Assembly (NCBI RefSeq): GCF_000218685.1 | Contig: NW_006763293.1 | Coordinates: 2,167,968 to 2,231,967, forward strand | DNA from: Serpula lacrymans var. lacrymans S7.9 | Lineage: Eukaryota; Basidiomycota; Agaricomycetes; Boletales; Serpulaceae | Length of the DNA: 64,000 nucleotides | Direction: 5' to 3' | In this document: in pieces, positions 24,236 through 35,950 of the stretch | Layout of the letters: the number at the start of each line of letters is the position of its first letter | Numbering within the stretch: the stretch's first letter is position 1 | Position numbers and translations under genes: made by a program | The notes under the pieces: generated by a model | The model's input: only the letters and a program-made list of their open reading frames with translations | What the model was told of the DNA's origin: nothing | Database searches by the model: none

Positions 24236-26803
24236 CTATGCACGACCGATCTCCCGTAAAATTTCCACCTTTCGAGGCTCGGAGACCTCACGGAACCCAG
24301 CATTTTCCATCTCGAAAAGACCGTGACCGCCAGATAAAGCACGTAGCCGGGTAGAATAATCTAGCATTCTGCTCAAAGGCGCAATGGCGTGAACGGTGCG
24401 TTTGAGTCTTGGTGTGGAGGTGGAAGAGTTTACTGATGCAGACGATGCAGACGAAGGGGAAAGCTCGCGAGGTGGAACGTATACTCCATCTATTGAGTAT
24501 GGGAAACTATCTTCGTCTATCGCGGTAATTGCATCAGACGCAAGATCAAGCACTTCGCCGCCATTTTCAGTGAGGTCTTTGACGACTTTTCCCAAGCTGT
24601 CCTCGTTAATTGATATCTTGAGCTTTATGTATGGCTCCATAATTCCCCCCATCCCGGCTTCTCGTATTCGCTTCTGTAGGATGGACGAGCTTGCCCCAGC
24701 GAGGATAGATGGAGATATCTCTTGCGGATACTTGAAACCTGTAACTTTGATTTTGATATGTGATAATGCTAACGATGTATGGGGGGAATTGGAGAGCATG
24801 CTTGCGATTCCACGGGAAATATTGGTCAGCGGGTCAAGCTGATCGGGAGACGCTTCAGGAGACGTCAAAGGTTTACCACTGGGACCCAATACTAAGTTGT
24901 CGTCCCAGGTTGGATCCCCCTGTTCGGTTTCTTCGAGGGGTGTTATCGACATCCATATGGAAATGGTGATAGGTTTATTCGCAATCTCCGTAGTCCATTG
25001 GTGGTCACCTGAAGAAGCTCCTGGTCCAAGTCCCTCACGATAACTCACACGACGAGAACCAAATTCGAAATGGACGTTCCACTCATCCCTTAACCTGCCT
25101 TCCACGATTTCTAGATGAAGGGCACCGAGACCATGTACGAGAATCTGGCCTTCCTGAGCGTCCACTCGAACGGATGGATCGGTCCGGGCCAGGCTCTGCA
25201 ATGCATCCTGTACTGGCTCAAGATCCGAATGGGACCTTGGAATAATTGAAGCAGACATGACAGCGGGAGGGGGCACAATGGTGCGAAGAGAGGATGGCGC
25301 TGTGGATGACACAGGTCCACGACCAGCGACCAAGGTGTCACCTGTACGAGTGTACTTTAAACCGAGGAGAACTCCTACAGATCCAAAAGGGAGGGACTCG
25401 ACCTCCTCGGCTTCTGACGCATACAAGAGAAGTAGCTTTGAAACCTTTTCTTTCTGACCACTGGAGGTGTTGAGGAGAGAACTCTGACGCTTGAGTGTTC
25501 CTAAGAACTCCATGAAGTTAAGCTAGCGCACGAAAGCAGATTCACTGACCTGAATATACGCGAACAAAGGTCATCCAGCCTCGCCGTTTGTCCCAGCTAA
25601 CCTTCCATGCCAATAATCTCACAGGGCTGTTGGCAGACTCTCCTTCCAGTTGCACATCCAGCGGACTGGGAAGAAGTTCGCCAACGTAGTTCATAACTAG
25701 TTCTGTCCCAATATTTTTCATGGCTGAACCACAAAGCACAGGTAAAATGTCATTCCGTAAGGTAGCGTTACGCAGATGAGGCATGATTTTGGAAGGCTCG
25801 ATGCCTAAATACGATGAAGGACCTGATGGAAGAGTCAACAAAAACTCCATAAATTCTTCAGAAAACATGGCGAGATTTTCTAAAAGAGCTACGCGGGCAG
25901 GGACCAAATGAGGGACAACAGGATGATTACTGTGCAAAATCTCCATGGATGTGAGACCCTCGGCAGTTCGTGGAAGTGGATGTTGAGAAGAGACACCATT
26001 ACTATCCCATTTCCAAACGACCCAGTTGACGAGGTCTACCAATCCCTGAATTCCAGGCTCGGCTCGAGTATAATCTTGAGGATTAAAGGATGCAATCGGC
26101 AGCGTCAGGACCATTGGGTTCGAGTGCAGCCTATGTGACAGAAGAGATAGCAATGAGGATTTGAAGGAAGCACCAGGCCGGTCGAGCTTGTTGAGGAACA
26201 TTAATCGCGTTGAAACATTATATCTGACGAAGAAATATCAGCTGCTCAGAATGATCTCCTTCATTCATTCTCACCTCTGCAAATAGCTCACCTATCCAGT
26301 TGCCTCCAAACACCCTTCGTCTGGGACTCAACCCCTTCTACCGAGTCTATGAGGACTACAGCGCCGTCTACAACACGACTTGCACTTTCAACTTCCATCC
26401 CAAAATCGGCATGTCCAGGAGTATCAATCATGTTGAAGGTCCAGTTTTTCCATTTCACTGGAATACTCGCAGACTGGATGGTTATCCCTCTTTCACGCTC
26501 GGCTGGTAAGAAGTCTGTTGTGGTACTTCCGGTATCAACTGAGCCAGGTGAAGTGAGGTAAGAAGATTTGTGCAGTATTGACTCTGTCAGTGTAGTTTTT
26601 CCAGAGTCTATGCGACTTTCGTTGAGGATAAGAAAGAAACGAGCGAACAACTAGGGTAACAGACCGATATGGGCAACCAGTGCCATATTCCTGAATTTTG
26701 TCGCGTCATCTGAGCTACTGGTTGCAAAAGAACGGTGGTTTCGCCGTGGCCGGAGTGTTCTCGAAAGATTAGGTTTTATGATTTCCTTGAGGCTACGGAG
26801 CAT
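24236..26803 (-). CDS. MEF2: Mitochondrial elongation factor G2 / ribosome-releasing factor 2
   Basis: This translational GTPase splits mitochondrial ribosomes with the recycling factor. I start at 26803 ([20 protein letters not shown]), because the Arg-rich, acid-free N-terminus is a good mitochondrial targeting peptide. The GTPase motifs are [13 protein letters not shown] (G1, across an intron), [11 protein letters not shown] (switch I), IDTPGHADF (G3), NKLDRPGA (G4) and CGSAMKN (G5). Domain II begins [20 protein letters not shown]. Domains III-V follow, with [20 protein letters not shown] and [20 protein letters not shown]. It ends [10 protein letters not shown]. Length is about 790 aa, slightly longer than bacterial EF-G because of Pro/Ser-rich inserts. 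MEF2-type over MEF1-type rests on the divergent domain II and III sequences. The gene is divergent from STE14 with a 202-bp gap. Confidence 0.9.
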
Positions 26804-27005
26804 GGCCTGCAAGGAAAGAAAAAGAAATGTCTGAGGTGTATACCAGTCCCGACACCGAACGCCATCTGGATCTAACAGAGACAAACATACCTTCAACGCT
26901 ATACTCGTTTCATAGCCCAAATGGACAACAAGAAATACACTTATTCCTTTTATTTATGCACCTGTCCCAGCTGCAAATCACATATATTTCCTGCTTACTC
27001 ATAAC

Positions 27006-28006
27006 ATGTCTACGAATCCACAGAACGGCTTCGATGAACGATTGCGACAACGTTCAGGAATCACGAGAAATCCATTAGAAACAATACCCGTTCATCAGGA
27101 ACCTCATGGAAATATTCCCAACACACCGTTGGCAGCGTCGACGATATCGTATTTACTGGGCTGCTTGTTCTCTCTCGGTCTAGTGACCTTTCTCGCGGGC
27201 GGATTTCCTGCACATTGGTGGGCTACCTATCGACTCGGTTTCTTTGTCGCTGCGTGGTCCTTGTTTCACTGGGGTGAGTTTGCGGTGACCGCTGGTTGGA
27301 ACATGGAGAAGTGTAGCGTTGACTGTGCGTATGACTGCTCTTCTACAAAACCTGCTACCAACCTTCCCTGAATCCATAGCTTTTCTTTTGGATAACGGTG
27401 CAATGTACCATGTTGCGAATGGTACTGCGGCTTTGGAATATCTTATCGTACTCTATTGGAAGCCTTCTTTGAAAGCCTTCCCTTACGTGTCCGCTATCGG
27501 TACGAACTTCATCACTAACCTTGTTAATTCTCATCGAATTCTTGTATCAGGCGTAGCCATGGTTTTAATTGGACAAGCGCTGCGGTCAGTGGCTATGATC
27601 CATGCATCCACTAATTTTTCACATTCCGTTGCCTTTCGGAAACGTGAATCTCATGAGCTTGTGTCTGACGGCGTATATGCGTAGGTTTACTGTCCTAGGA
27701 TGTTGTACGTATATTAACGCTTAACGTATAGATGGTTTCGCCATCCATCCTATGCAGGATTCTTCTATTGGGCACTGGGCACCCAACTTGTGCTTCAGAA
27801 TCCCGTAAGCTTTGTCGGATTCACGCTCGTACTCTGGAAATTTTTCTATTACAGAACAAGAGGTGCCGTTCTTCTTATCACATGCTTTACAAATCTGACC
27901 TGTCATCGCTGATCCAGCTGAAGAGAAAGCTCTGGTGAAGTTCTTCGGAGATGAATACGAGAAATATAAGCGAAGGGTACCTACAAGAATACCTTTCATT
28001 CCATGA
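27006..28006 (+). CDS. STE14: Protein-S-isoprenylcysteine O-methyltransferase (ICMT)
   Basis: This integral ER-membrane enzyme methylates the C-terminal prenyl-cysteine of CAAX proteins such as Ras, Rho and mating pheromones. The protein starts MSTNPQNGFDERLRQRSG at 27006. Hydrophobic helices include LLGCLFSLGLVTFLAG, LGFFVAAWSLFHWGEF and AMVLIGQALRSVAMIHA. The S-adenosylmethionine-binding signature is WFRHPSYAGFFYWALG, restored by removing an intron at 27681-27731. It ends FFGDEYEKYKRRVPTRIPFIP, the usual C-terminal substrate-site region. Introns at about 27325-27379, 27502-27551, 27681-27731 and 27873-27920 are needed. Length is about 260 aa, normal. Confidence 0.93.
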
Positions 28007-28184
28007 TTATTTAAAATATCAAGTGTTGCTTATGAGCCTATCCTCCAAGTGCTTCGTTTTCGTCTCATAGAAATTGAAATGTGCATGTCATGCGTAAGCA
28101 TAGAGTACAATGAGGCCAACACATATGCGACATGGAGGTTTTATAATGACAACTCCAACCCCTAGCAAGGAACAACACCACCGC

Positions 28185-28918
28185 TTATTCCTGCGTAATC
28201 GTTGCCCGGTCAGAGACGTAGATACCATCCAAGAATTTACGAATATCCTTGTTCCGTACGCGGCAAACACCTTGAATCGAAGCGGCTAGAGCAGGATTAT
28301 TAACAATAAATCAACAGACAGCTTTGTATAGGTACCTGATTGTGAGACATTTTCCACGTCATTGCCCTCAAGAATCAACTCGTCTTTTTGGGCTTTCGAC
28401 TCTGAAACAGTTACGCCATCCAACATCTTGACATTTCGCACAGTCTACGAGAGACTTGTTAGCAAACAAACACATCCGATATCATAAATCACACCTTCTC
28501 CCCCAAGAAGTTCCGGATTTCTACCGCCTGTCCTTGTTCTTGAATGATGCAGTTGATGGGAAAATGGGCGTAGACGGCACGCATTTTGTATAGGAAGCCC
28601 TGAATGAATACAATAGTTAAAGTAACATATCGCCATAGTTCACCAAATTTGACAGACCTTCGTGACACCAATGACCATATTGTTGATCAAACTTCTGATC
28701 GTCCGTAGACAGGCAACGTGCTTCCTTCCACCTTGCCAGACAGCCAGAGTGACTTTGTTGCTTTTCGGGCTCTTCACGACTTGGATATCCATGTCAACAT
28801 GACGGACATTTTTCGTGAGTGTACCCCGGGAACCCGTCACTTTGATGATACGGGACTTAATTTCGATGGTGACACCTTCGGGGATATCGAGTTCTTCGGT
28901 CTTGAGGACGTCCCGCAT
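28185..28918 (-). CDS. RPL9: 60S ribosomal protein L9 (uL6)
   Basis: This is a structural protein of the large cytosolic ribosomal subunit near the P-stalk base. [20 protein letters not shown] starts at 28918, immediately after an AG acceptor. [52 protein letters not shown] and [15 protein letters not shown] are uL6 hallmarks. The C-terminus reads [20 protein letters not shown] and ends TQE. Three introns inside the coding region use clean GT-AG sites. The full length of about 190 aa is normal. The gene converges on STE14 (178-bp gap). Confidence 0.96.
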
Positions 28919-29462
28919 CTATAGAGTGAAGAAACATAAGAATCTGAAATTGCTTCATCTAGGTTACATAGTTTCGATCCATCGCATCCTGTTTCTCCAA
29001 GTTGGCAGAAATTTCACCAAAATGGCTATAACACCCCCAAGCAACCAAGGAACATGATAACGGGGTATCGAGACGGATACTCACCTTGGAATATGTGAAT
29101 TTTCTTGAGGCTGACCGGCTGGCGACTTCACTGCTAGCGGTGGTGGCACACGAATTGGGTTTACTAAGCGGAGTCTGAATGCCACCCGGCAAACTAATGT
29201 CAGCCGTCTTGCGGAGTCGATTCCTCCTACATCACAACCACCACCATCGTTTGCATTGGGCACCCGTATTCACCTCGTTATCCGTGGGCAGCTGAGTGAG
29301 ACAGTTTAAAAAAATAGCATCTTGCAAGCACTTTGTCTCGTCTTTTCTCAGTTTATCAAAGTATCCGGTATCCTCGCAATCTTCTCCCCGAACTCTCGGT
29401 GAGAGCGCTACGACACTTGTTGATTTTTTCAAACTCTTCCTGCTGGTTAAGTTTGAGGCATC
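28919..29462. promoter_or_regulatory. Divergent promoter RPL9 / PCF11, with probable RPL9 5'-UTR intron
   Basis: This 544-bp gap lies between two start codons. On the minus strand the sequence TATAG sits directly before the RPL9 ATG, and a strong donor CAAG/GTGAGTATCC lies at about 29085-29075. Together they suggest a 166-nt intron in the RPL9 5' UTR (about 29084-28919). No ATG precedes it in the putative first exon. The rest holds no recognisable gene. Confidence 0.45.
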
Positions 29463-32066
29463 ATGTCTCTGTATTCTCAGAACCACGCATATGGTCAGGT
29501 CGCATATCCTGCTCTAGGATATCCCCAACCTGGTTTATCAGCTTACCCGTACCAACAACCGCCCGCACCAGCACCGCCTGCGCCTGTATATTATGTGGAT
29601 CCCAATTCTTTCCGTCGTGATTATACTGCACGTTTGGCGGAACTTACAATTAATTCCAGGCCGATTATTCAAAACCTATCAATGGTTGCTCAAGAATATT
29701 CAAGATGGGCCGAAGTTGTTGCACAATGTTTAGAGAATCATATACGTAGGGTGAGTCTTCATAAGAATCCGGATCTTGTCGCTTTACCCTTCAGTAGTGA
29801 GAGTTGCAAATGGGGCAGTTTCTGATACCGTGGACTTTGGCTGCTTGTTGTTCGGATATCATGTAACATAGTCTTTAGTGCATTACATTGAGCAAAGACA
29901 TCCTCGCAAGGCCCTGTTGGGCTTCCGCAGTAGAGCGGAGAGGAGACGATGCACCTCTGAGAAATTTTCTGGTGCAATTGTTTTGTGTCCCTATTTTCTC
30001 CGTCACTTTGTTTTGTTTTCTCTGAATTGCTGACTCATCATTGCCATTTCTGGTTGTCTCTGCTCTATTAGGTTCCGCCTTGGATGAAACTTCCAGCGTT
30101 TTATTTGTTAGACGCGATTTCGAAAAACGTCTATGAACCATATGGGCGGCATTTTGCTGCATATGTCATTCCATTGTTTTTGGAGTCTTATGAACAGGTT
30201 GATCAGAATACTCGCAGCAAGATGGAAGAGATGCTCCTCACGTGGCGCACTGGCGCTCCAAATGGTAAAGAATTATTCGGCTTCGTTCCTCAGCTTGCTC
30301 TCGAAAGAGGTGTCTGGGGCGAGTCAAGTGCGACAGATGTGCGTGTGCCGTCAACCTTTGATGATGGGTTAGCTAATTGTCTGTTGATGTTGTACCACCA
30401 TCAGTCATCAAGTAGTACTTTGAGCGGCTCAGGTCAGATTTCGAAAGCTCAAGTACTTAGCGAGTTAGAATATACCCTTGGCCAGAAAGAGCGAGCCCTC
30501 CATTCAAATCCGTACGATACAGCAGCAGCGAAGCATGTGGATGTACTACTGCAGGTTCGTATTTAGTTTTTCATCATTTCGTAGAGCTTGCTGATACTAA
30601 TTCTAGCTAAGAAAGCTTGTCGAAGCTGGCGTATCACAAAAGGAATTACGCCAAATACTCGGTCAATTAAGAGCTATGGGCCGAACTTCTGGTCCTCCGT
30701 CCCAACCTCCATCAACCGTTGCACCATATCCCTCTTCGTCATATACACAGTCCTACCCAGTCCCAGTGTCTCAACCTTCTTATTCACATAGCATGCAACC
30801 TAGCTTTTCTCCGTCTGCTCCGTCTGCATACTCCTATAACTCGCAGAATCAACCAAAGATAGAACAAACCACCCTTTCTTCTCTTCTGCAACCTCCAGAG
30901 GCACCTTCATCGTCATCGAATAACATAACCGGTGTACCTCCCACCAATATAGCAAATTTGTTTAGCGCCTTGTTGAAAGCAGGTGTCGTATCCGCTTCCG
31001 GCACCCCCACTGGCGCGGGTGCCACTGCGAAGCCTGAAGGCAGTTCTGTTGCGCCGATGGATATGGGGCGTGAAGCATCGAGGGAATATCGCAAGTCTAT
31101 TCTTAAACATTCGATAAAACTTACCACATCGGACATAACTAAGTAAGCATATGATTTCGTCGTTGTGATGTTCTCTCACTAACTCTTTTCATAGGATGCG
31201 CAGTCCAATAGTACACTTCCTATTTGATCGTCTGCCTGTGCAGTGTAAGCAATGTGGTATCCGTTATGCGGATAATGCTACGGGCAGAAAAGATATGGAA
31301 GATCATTTGGATATGCATTTCAGACAAAACCGTAAGGCTAATCAGAATATCGGACGTGGTCATAGCAGGAGTTGGTTTGTTGGGATTGAGGTACGTGATG
31401 CTCCTCTATTTTCATTTCACACTTTGCTCATATTTCTCACACAGGACTGGATACATGATACATCTATCGACATGAAAGGAAAAGGTCGTGCTGATGGATC
31501 ACGACCACTAAATGTCAAGGCTGCAGCTGCTGCAGAGGCAGCGAAACGAGAAGCTGAATTGCGAGAGCAGTTTGTAGTCGTGCCTCCGGGCGATGAAGCA
31601 AAGTCTATATCGTGCCCGATATGTAAGGAAACCCTTAAGTCGGAATTCCTCGAGGATGACGAAGACTGGGTGTGGAAGAACGCTGTTAAGAAGGATGATA
31701 GGGTTCGTTTTTTCATAAATTGACAATTCGTCTATCAAGTTACTTACTGACGTATTTCCACGCTAGATCTTTCACGCGACTTGTCACGCTGAGGCGTCGA
31801 CGTCCGTGCACAGCTTGGCTGCGCGGCTGCGGAACGAAGTGGCAGGGCGAAGCCGATCTGGAACGCCGGAAGGCCCGTCGCTGCGCTTGACTCCCCCAAA
31901 GGGCGTATCTACGCTGCGCATATCACACTCACCTTCGCCTGATTCAAAGCTTGCTGGAACGAAACGTAAGGCTGTCAATGATGATCCTAATTCGGATGCA
32001 TCTTTGCAATATGAACATGATGCAACACCGCCCATGAAGAGATTGGCGCTTTCGGTATTATCATGA
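29463..32066 (+). CDS. PCF11: Pre-mRNA cleavage complex II protein PCF11
   Basis: This is a CFIA subunit that binds the RNA polymerase II C-terminal domain and couples 3'-end cleavage to termination. Met at 29463 starts a Pro/Tyr-rich leader. The CID domain follows: RDYTARLAELTINSRPIIQ, then after a 321-nt intron PPWMKLPAFYLLDAISKNV, YEPYGRHFAAYVIPLF and LLTWRTG. A Gln/Pro/Ser-rich middle region holds a predicted helix VLLQLRKLVEAGVSQKEL. The C-terminal zinc fingers are VQCKQCGIRYADN with HLDMHFRQNR, and SISCPICKETLKSEF with FHATCHAE. It ends MKRLALSVLS. Length is about 690 aa. The gene sits in the same window as CFT2, which acts in the same machinery. Confidence 0.93.
29901..29976 (+). other. 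Hairpin cluster inside a long PCF11 intron
   Basis: Within the 321-nt first PCF11 intron (29751-30071), the sense strand can fold into an outer stem TCCTC (29901-29905) with GAGGA (29940-29944). It encloses two arms, GCCC/GGGC (29911-29922) and CCGC/GCGG (29925-29938). A separate hairpin TGCACC/GGTGCA follows at 29950-29976. All stems are perfect. A candidate structured intronic RNA is possible, but no clear C/D or H/ACA box set is present. Confidence 0.35.
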
Positions 32067-32550
32067 TTGATGAAAGATACTGACTTTGGGCTACCGCCTT
32101 TTTTTCTTCTTTCTTTTATTATTATTTCGCATTATCACTTATCTTTATCATGGTCATCATCATTTGTATACTCTGCAGGCATATTTACAAGAAAATTATT
32201 GGATAGATGTTATTAGCTGAACGTATACTTGCATTATATGAATAGGAGTGCTGTTTGACTTGAATGCTTGTTGTGGTTATCTAAGTGGGAATCTTGTCAG
32301 TGTTTGGTAGCTTGCCTTCAGGCAGAAATCCTTGCAAGGGTTGCGAACCTTGCGGTTGGTGTCTTTGATGAGCTCATCCGTCCTTGTCTGAATATATATC
32401 ATCTGAACCTCAAGCTAAGCTGAACCACTACGCATATTTGTTTTCTTCTAAGCAGGCGACATTGATGTATGGCTGAGTGCCGTCAGCGTGAAACACTCGA
32501 GCACAAATACTTTACTGGATACATCTAGAATCTAAATCATAACTGCCATC
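32067..32550. other. Intergenic region PCF11 / SWT1 with hairpin
   Basis: This 484-bp region between tandem genes has an AT-rich PCF11 3' flank. A strong hairpin at about 32334-32353 pairs GCAAGG with CCTTGC around TT/AA with a bulged G and a GCG loop. No coding sequence seen. It includes the SWT1 promoter. Confidence 0.4.
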
Positions 32551-34103
32551 ATGATGAGCACCAGTACGTCTTCATATCAAACAGCACTGAAAATCGCTAA
32601 CGTCCGAACCTCTCCATTTCGATCTACAGCACTGACAGCTACGATACCCAACGCATATTTGAATGCTACTTTAAGACGCATCGATGAGATTGCAAACGAT
32701 GATGTCGAGATGCAGGTATGAGCTATCATACAGCATTTGGCATCTGTCTAACAGCCCGCGTTGTTCCTCGTGGACGACAACTTGAATTTGCGACAGAGCC
32801 CGCTATCAGAGGAACAGGTTGTCGTCGTGCTGGATACGAATATCCTTCTCGAGTTCCTGGAAGTGATCCAGCGGTTCGTTGCCGAAAGCGAAGAGATGGG
32901 TCTGCCTGTGCTGGTGCTTATTCCAGGTGCAGTGATCTACGAGCTGGATGGGTGAGTGCCGTGATCCAATGTCATCATCATCTTTATTTTTACGTACTTG
33001 CATGTCATGATTGAAACGGAAATGCTAAAATGCGACTTTCGAAAGGCAAAAGAATCGCGATGGGCTCGCATGGTTTGCGCGTCGTGCGTCAACGTGGTTG
33101 CTTAAAAAAGTGAAGGAGCGAAAGTCTGTGAAAGGACAGGCTATAGATGAGACGTGTAAAGCATCTGGAAATTGGAAGACACGCGAGTCGGGCGAGGTAT
33201 GTATAAATTGCAAGCAAGATTACAAGTACATGTGCTGTATGCTAACAGGATGGACTGGACAGCTTTTTGGTACGGAGCGTACAAATGATAGTCTGATACT
33301 CGACTGTTGTATGTATTTCCATCGAGCACGCCCACGTCGCACGTTTCTGTGTAGCAAGGACAAGATATTGTGTGTAGAGGCCGAGAGTGTTGGTGAGAGG
33401 AGAGACATGCCAGGTTTTCACGATGTTGACCACCAGTCTAGGCATCCCGTCGATCTACCCCGGTCGTGAGACATTCAGCAGCCGAGACCTGGGATTGGCA
33501 ATCTTCGGCCAAGGAACACCCCTAACGAGGTTTAGCGGGTACTTGCCCAGCTATCGCGATTCATCGAGTCGAGTTGTACCGGAAGCGGTGCAAGATGCGG
33601 CTGATGACGATGATGGGATGGATATAGACGAGGAGGGGTGGTCAGCATCTACTGCGCTGCAGCCAAGCCATGCGCTGGACCTGCTGCACCTGCAGGTGAT
33701 TGAGCACTTTACGCGGCTGCTGCTGGAGTTGGTGGTGCGGGTGGGAGGACAGGAGGTGGAGTGGTTTGGTGACGACATGTCGGCGGTTTCGCGATACGCT
33801 CCCCGATACGCACGGCGACGCTATGTGAGCTGGGAGGCGGCGGACTGCGTGGAGTATCTGGAGTCGAAGAAGAGGGTGGGGCAGACGAGTCCGCGGGTGG
33901 AGGTGTTTCTGACGCGGCCATACGCAGGGGCAGGGGCACGGCGGGGACAGGACTGGTCGAAGCGGGACTGGTCGGTGGCGATGGGAGGACTGCGGGTGGT
34001 GGGTGGGCAGTGGGAGGACGGGAGCATGAGGGAGTCGGTAGAGAGCGTGGAGTACCATATGAGCCGAGTGTTTAGTATGCCTATGCGACCTACGGGGATA
34101 TAG
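32551..34103 (+). CDS. SWT1: PIN-domain RNA endonuclease SWT1
   Basis: This is a nuclear endoribonuclease of the Swt1 family that surveys mRNP assembly and export in yeast. Met at 32551 starts MMSTSTSSYQTALKIANV. A first intron after EMQ leads into PALFLVDDNLNL and the PIN core: VVVVLDTNILLEFL (first Asp), LIPGAVIYELDGQKNRDG (Glu), ASTWLLKKVKERKSVKGQA, NDSLILDCCMYF (Asp) and TFLCSKDKILCVEAES (Asp). These cover the PIN acidic set. The GC-rich last exon, from about 33430, encodes the Swt1 C-terminal region, including SSRDLGLAIFGQG and a long helical segment. Length is about 440 aa. A 138-aa frame on the opposite strand of the last exon is a composition shadow. Confidence 0.88.
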
Positions 34104-34245
34104 TGAGCAGTGTGGCTGAAAAGAGCCATCATGGGATGATCGCCCAAAAAGGAAGGGAATTGATATTCAGCGGGTAGTTTCAGTTTTTAGTGGTCGTCGC
34201 TCATTTTCACACTCGTCGCTCGTTTGCATTTCTCATTCCACTTTC

Positions 34246-35950
34246 ATGGCTCGTCGACGGACTCTTTACTTTTCTCTTGCTGCCCTTGGTCTCGTACTTC
34301 TTGGCACCGTCGTCGTTCTTTCCTCCGTCTCCTACTATCTCGCCATTGCCTCTGCTGCGTATCTCACAGAACTCGAAGTCCCCGTTCTCGACAACTCCAC
34401 CCGCTGGGACTCCTCCCAACACGGAAAAGTAGAGCGCATTCCCCGTATCATCCACCAGACATGGAAGTCTCAGACACTCCCGCCCCGCTGGAAGGGCATC
34501 TCCCAGGGCTGTCGTGACATGATGCCTGACTAGTACGTCCTCTTATCCCCATCATCGCCAGGCACATTACTTATCGCATTCCACTCACAGTGAATACATG
34601 CTATGGACAGACGCAAGTTCTCGTGAATTCATCGCCCAGTTCTATCCCTGGTTTCTCGACACCTTTGACGACTATACCTTCACCATACAGCGTGCCGACG
34701 CCATTCGCTACTTCGTGCTCCATCACTATGGGGGTATTTATTTAGACCTCGATGTTGGCTGTCTGCGTCCTCTTGACCCGTTGTTGATATACCCCGTCAT
34801 CTTGCCACGAACCGTGCCCGTCGGTGTCTCCAACGACCTCATGTTCGCTGAGAAAGGCCACCCCTTCCTCGCCCAGACCATCCACAACCTCGTCACCTTT
34901 GACCATTCATGGATTCTCAATTATCCAACCGTCATGTTCTCCACAGGCCCCATGTTCCTCTCCGCCCAGTACGCCCTCTGGACTTCTTCCCACCCTGCCA
35001 TGCCAGAGTATCCTGGAGGTGATGTCCGCATTCTTCCCAAGTCACTCTATGGAAAGAACGCCAAAATGGATGAGGTTCCTCATTCATTCTTCTCCCATTA
35101 TTATGGAAGTAGTTGGCATGCAGACGATGCTGCGTTCATAGGCTTTTTGGGTCAGTGGGGCACGGGCCTCATGTGGATAGGCTTGGTCGTTCTTATCGTA
35201 GGTGTGTACCGTCTGGCTCTGCCAAACAGACAGCGGAAATACAGTCTCAGGAGAATGGGAGGTTACGACGTTCTCCTTCCCCGATGGTCTCAGCGAAACG
35301 GACGTTGGCAAATTGATCTTCGTTGGTCATCATTACCTGCATCTGAATCTTCCACTCAGCCACCGTCACCTACCATCTCTGCTCCTCAATCTCCTCTTGA
35401 AGAGCAAATGGGACTACTCCCTCTTCCTTTCGATGTTCGCCCAGGATCTCCCGCCCCGTCCGACGTTTCTTCTTCTATGGATGTTTTCCCCAGCGGTAGC
35501 AGCTATTACTACAGAGGTGGTTCTTCTCTCATTGATGCCGTGAAACGCGCTGCCTGTCGCGCTACAGCACTCTTAGTGCCTACGCGAGAGCCAGTTGCGA
35601 TATCACGGGTTCCCACGAGGAGTCGACGGCGCTCGCGCGGCGTCATGTTCTTCCTCCCTGCCATCTTCACTCAAGCTCAAGCTGGCGGCATGGAGCTTTC
35701 CCAATCACAGAGAAGCCCGCCACCACAGGCAGGGCGATTCCTCCCTCCATCGTCTCAGCTGCCACCTGAAAAACAGAGATACGCTCCAGATCTTGAGCGG
35801 GCTGGTCTATTCGCAGGTGACTCGCGCCGCCAAGGTCAAGCACAAAACAATTCGCCCTTACGTTGTCCTACTGAGAATCGTTCTTCCTTTACTGCCTCAT
35901 CAAGTACACTTATTGACCTTGATGATGATCTTGATTCCAGATATTCGTAA
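34246..35950 (+). CDS. SUR1: Mannosylinositol phosphorylceramide synthase catalytic subunit (GT32)
   Basis: This Golgi glycosyltransferase adds mannose from GDP-mannose to inositol phosphorylceramide. MARRRTLYF starts a type II membrane anchor of about 30 hydrophobic residues. RIPRIIHQTWKSQTLPPRW opens the GT32 domain. One intron (about 34534-34593) separates MMPD from YEYMLWTD. The DxD metal and donor motif is GGIYLDLDVGCLRPLD. Later blocks are NDLMFAEKGHPFLAQ, YPTVMFSTGPMFLS, GGDVRILPKSLYGK and FFSHYYGSSWHADDA. A second membrane helix follows (GLMWIGLVVLIVGVYRLAL), then an unusually long hydrophilic tail of about 230 aa rich in Ser/Pro/Gln. Paralogs SUR1 and CSH1 cannot be told apart here. 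Confidence 0.9.

Noticed and set aside
29875..30162. 95-aa minus-strand frame in the PCF11 intron
   Set aside because: It overlaps coding exon sequence of PCF11 on its right side, has no family motif and no splice partners.
33642..34058. 138-aa minus-strand frame opposite the SWT1 last exon
   Set aside because: Codons mirror the GC-rich sense frame, composition is Pro/His/Arg-rich without motif, and the sense exon fits SWT1.
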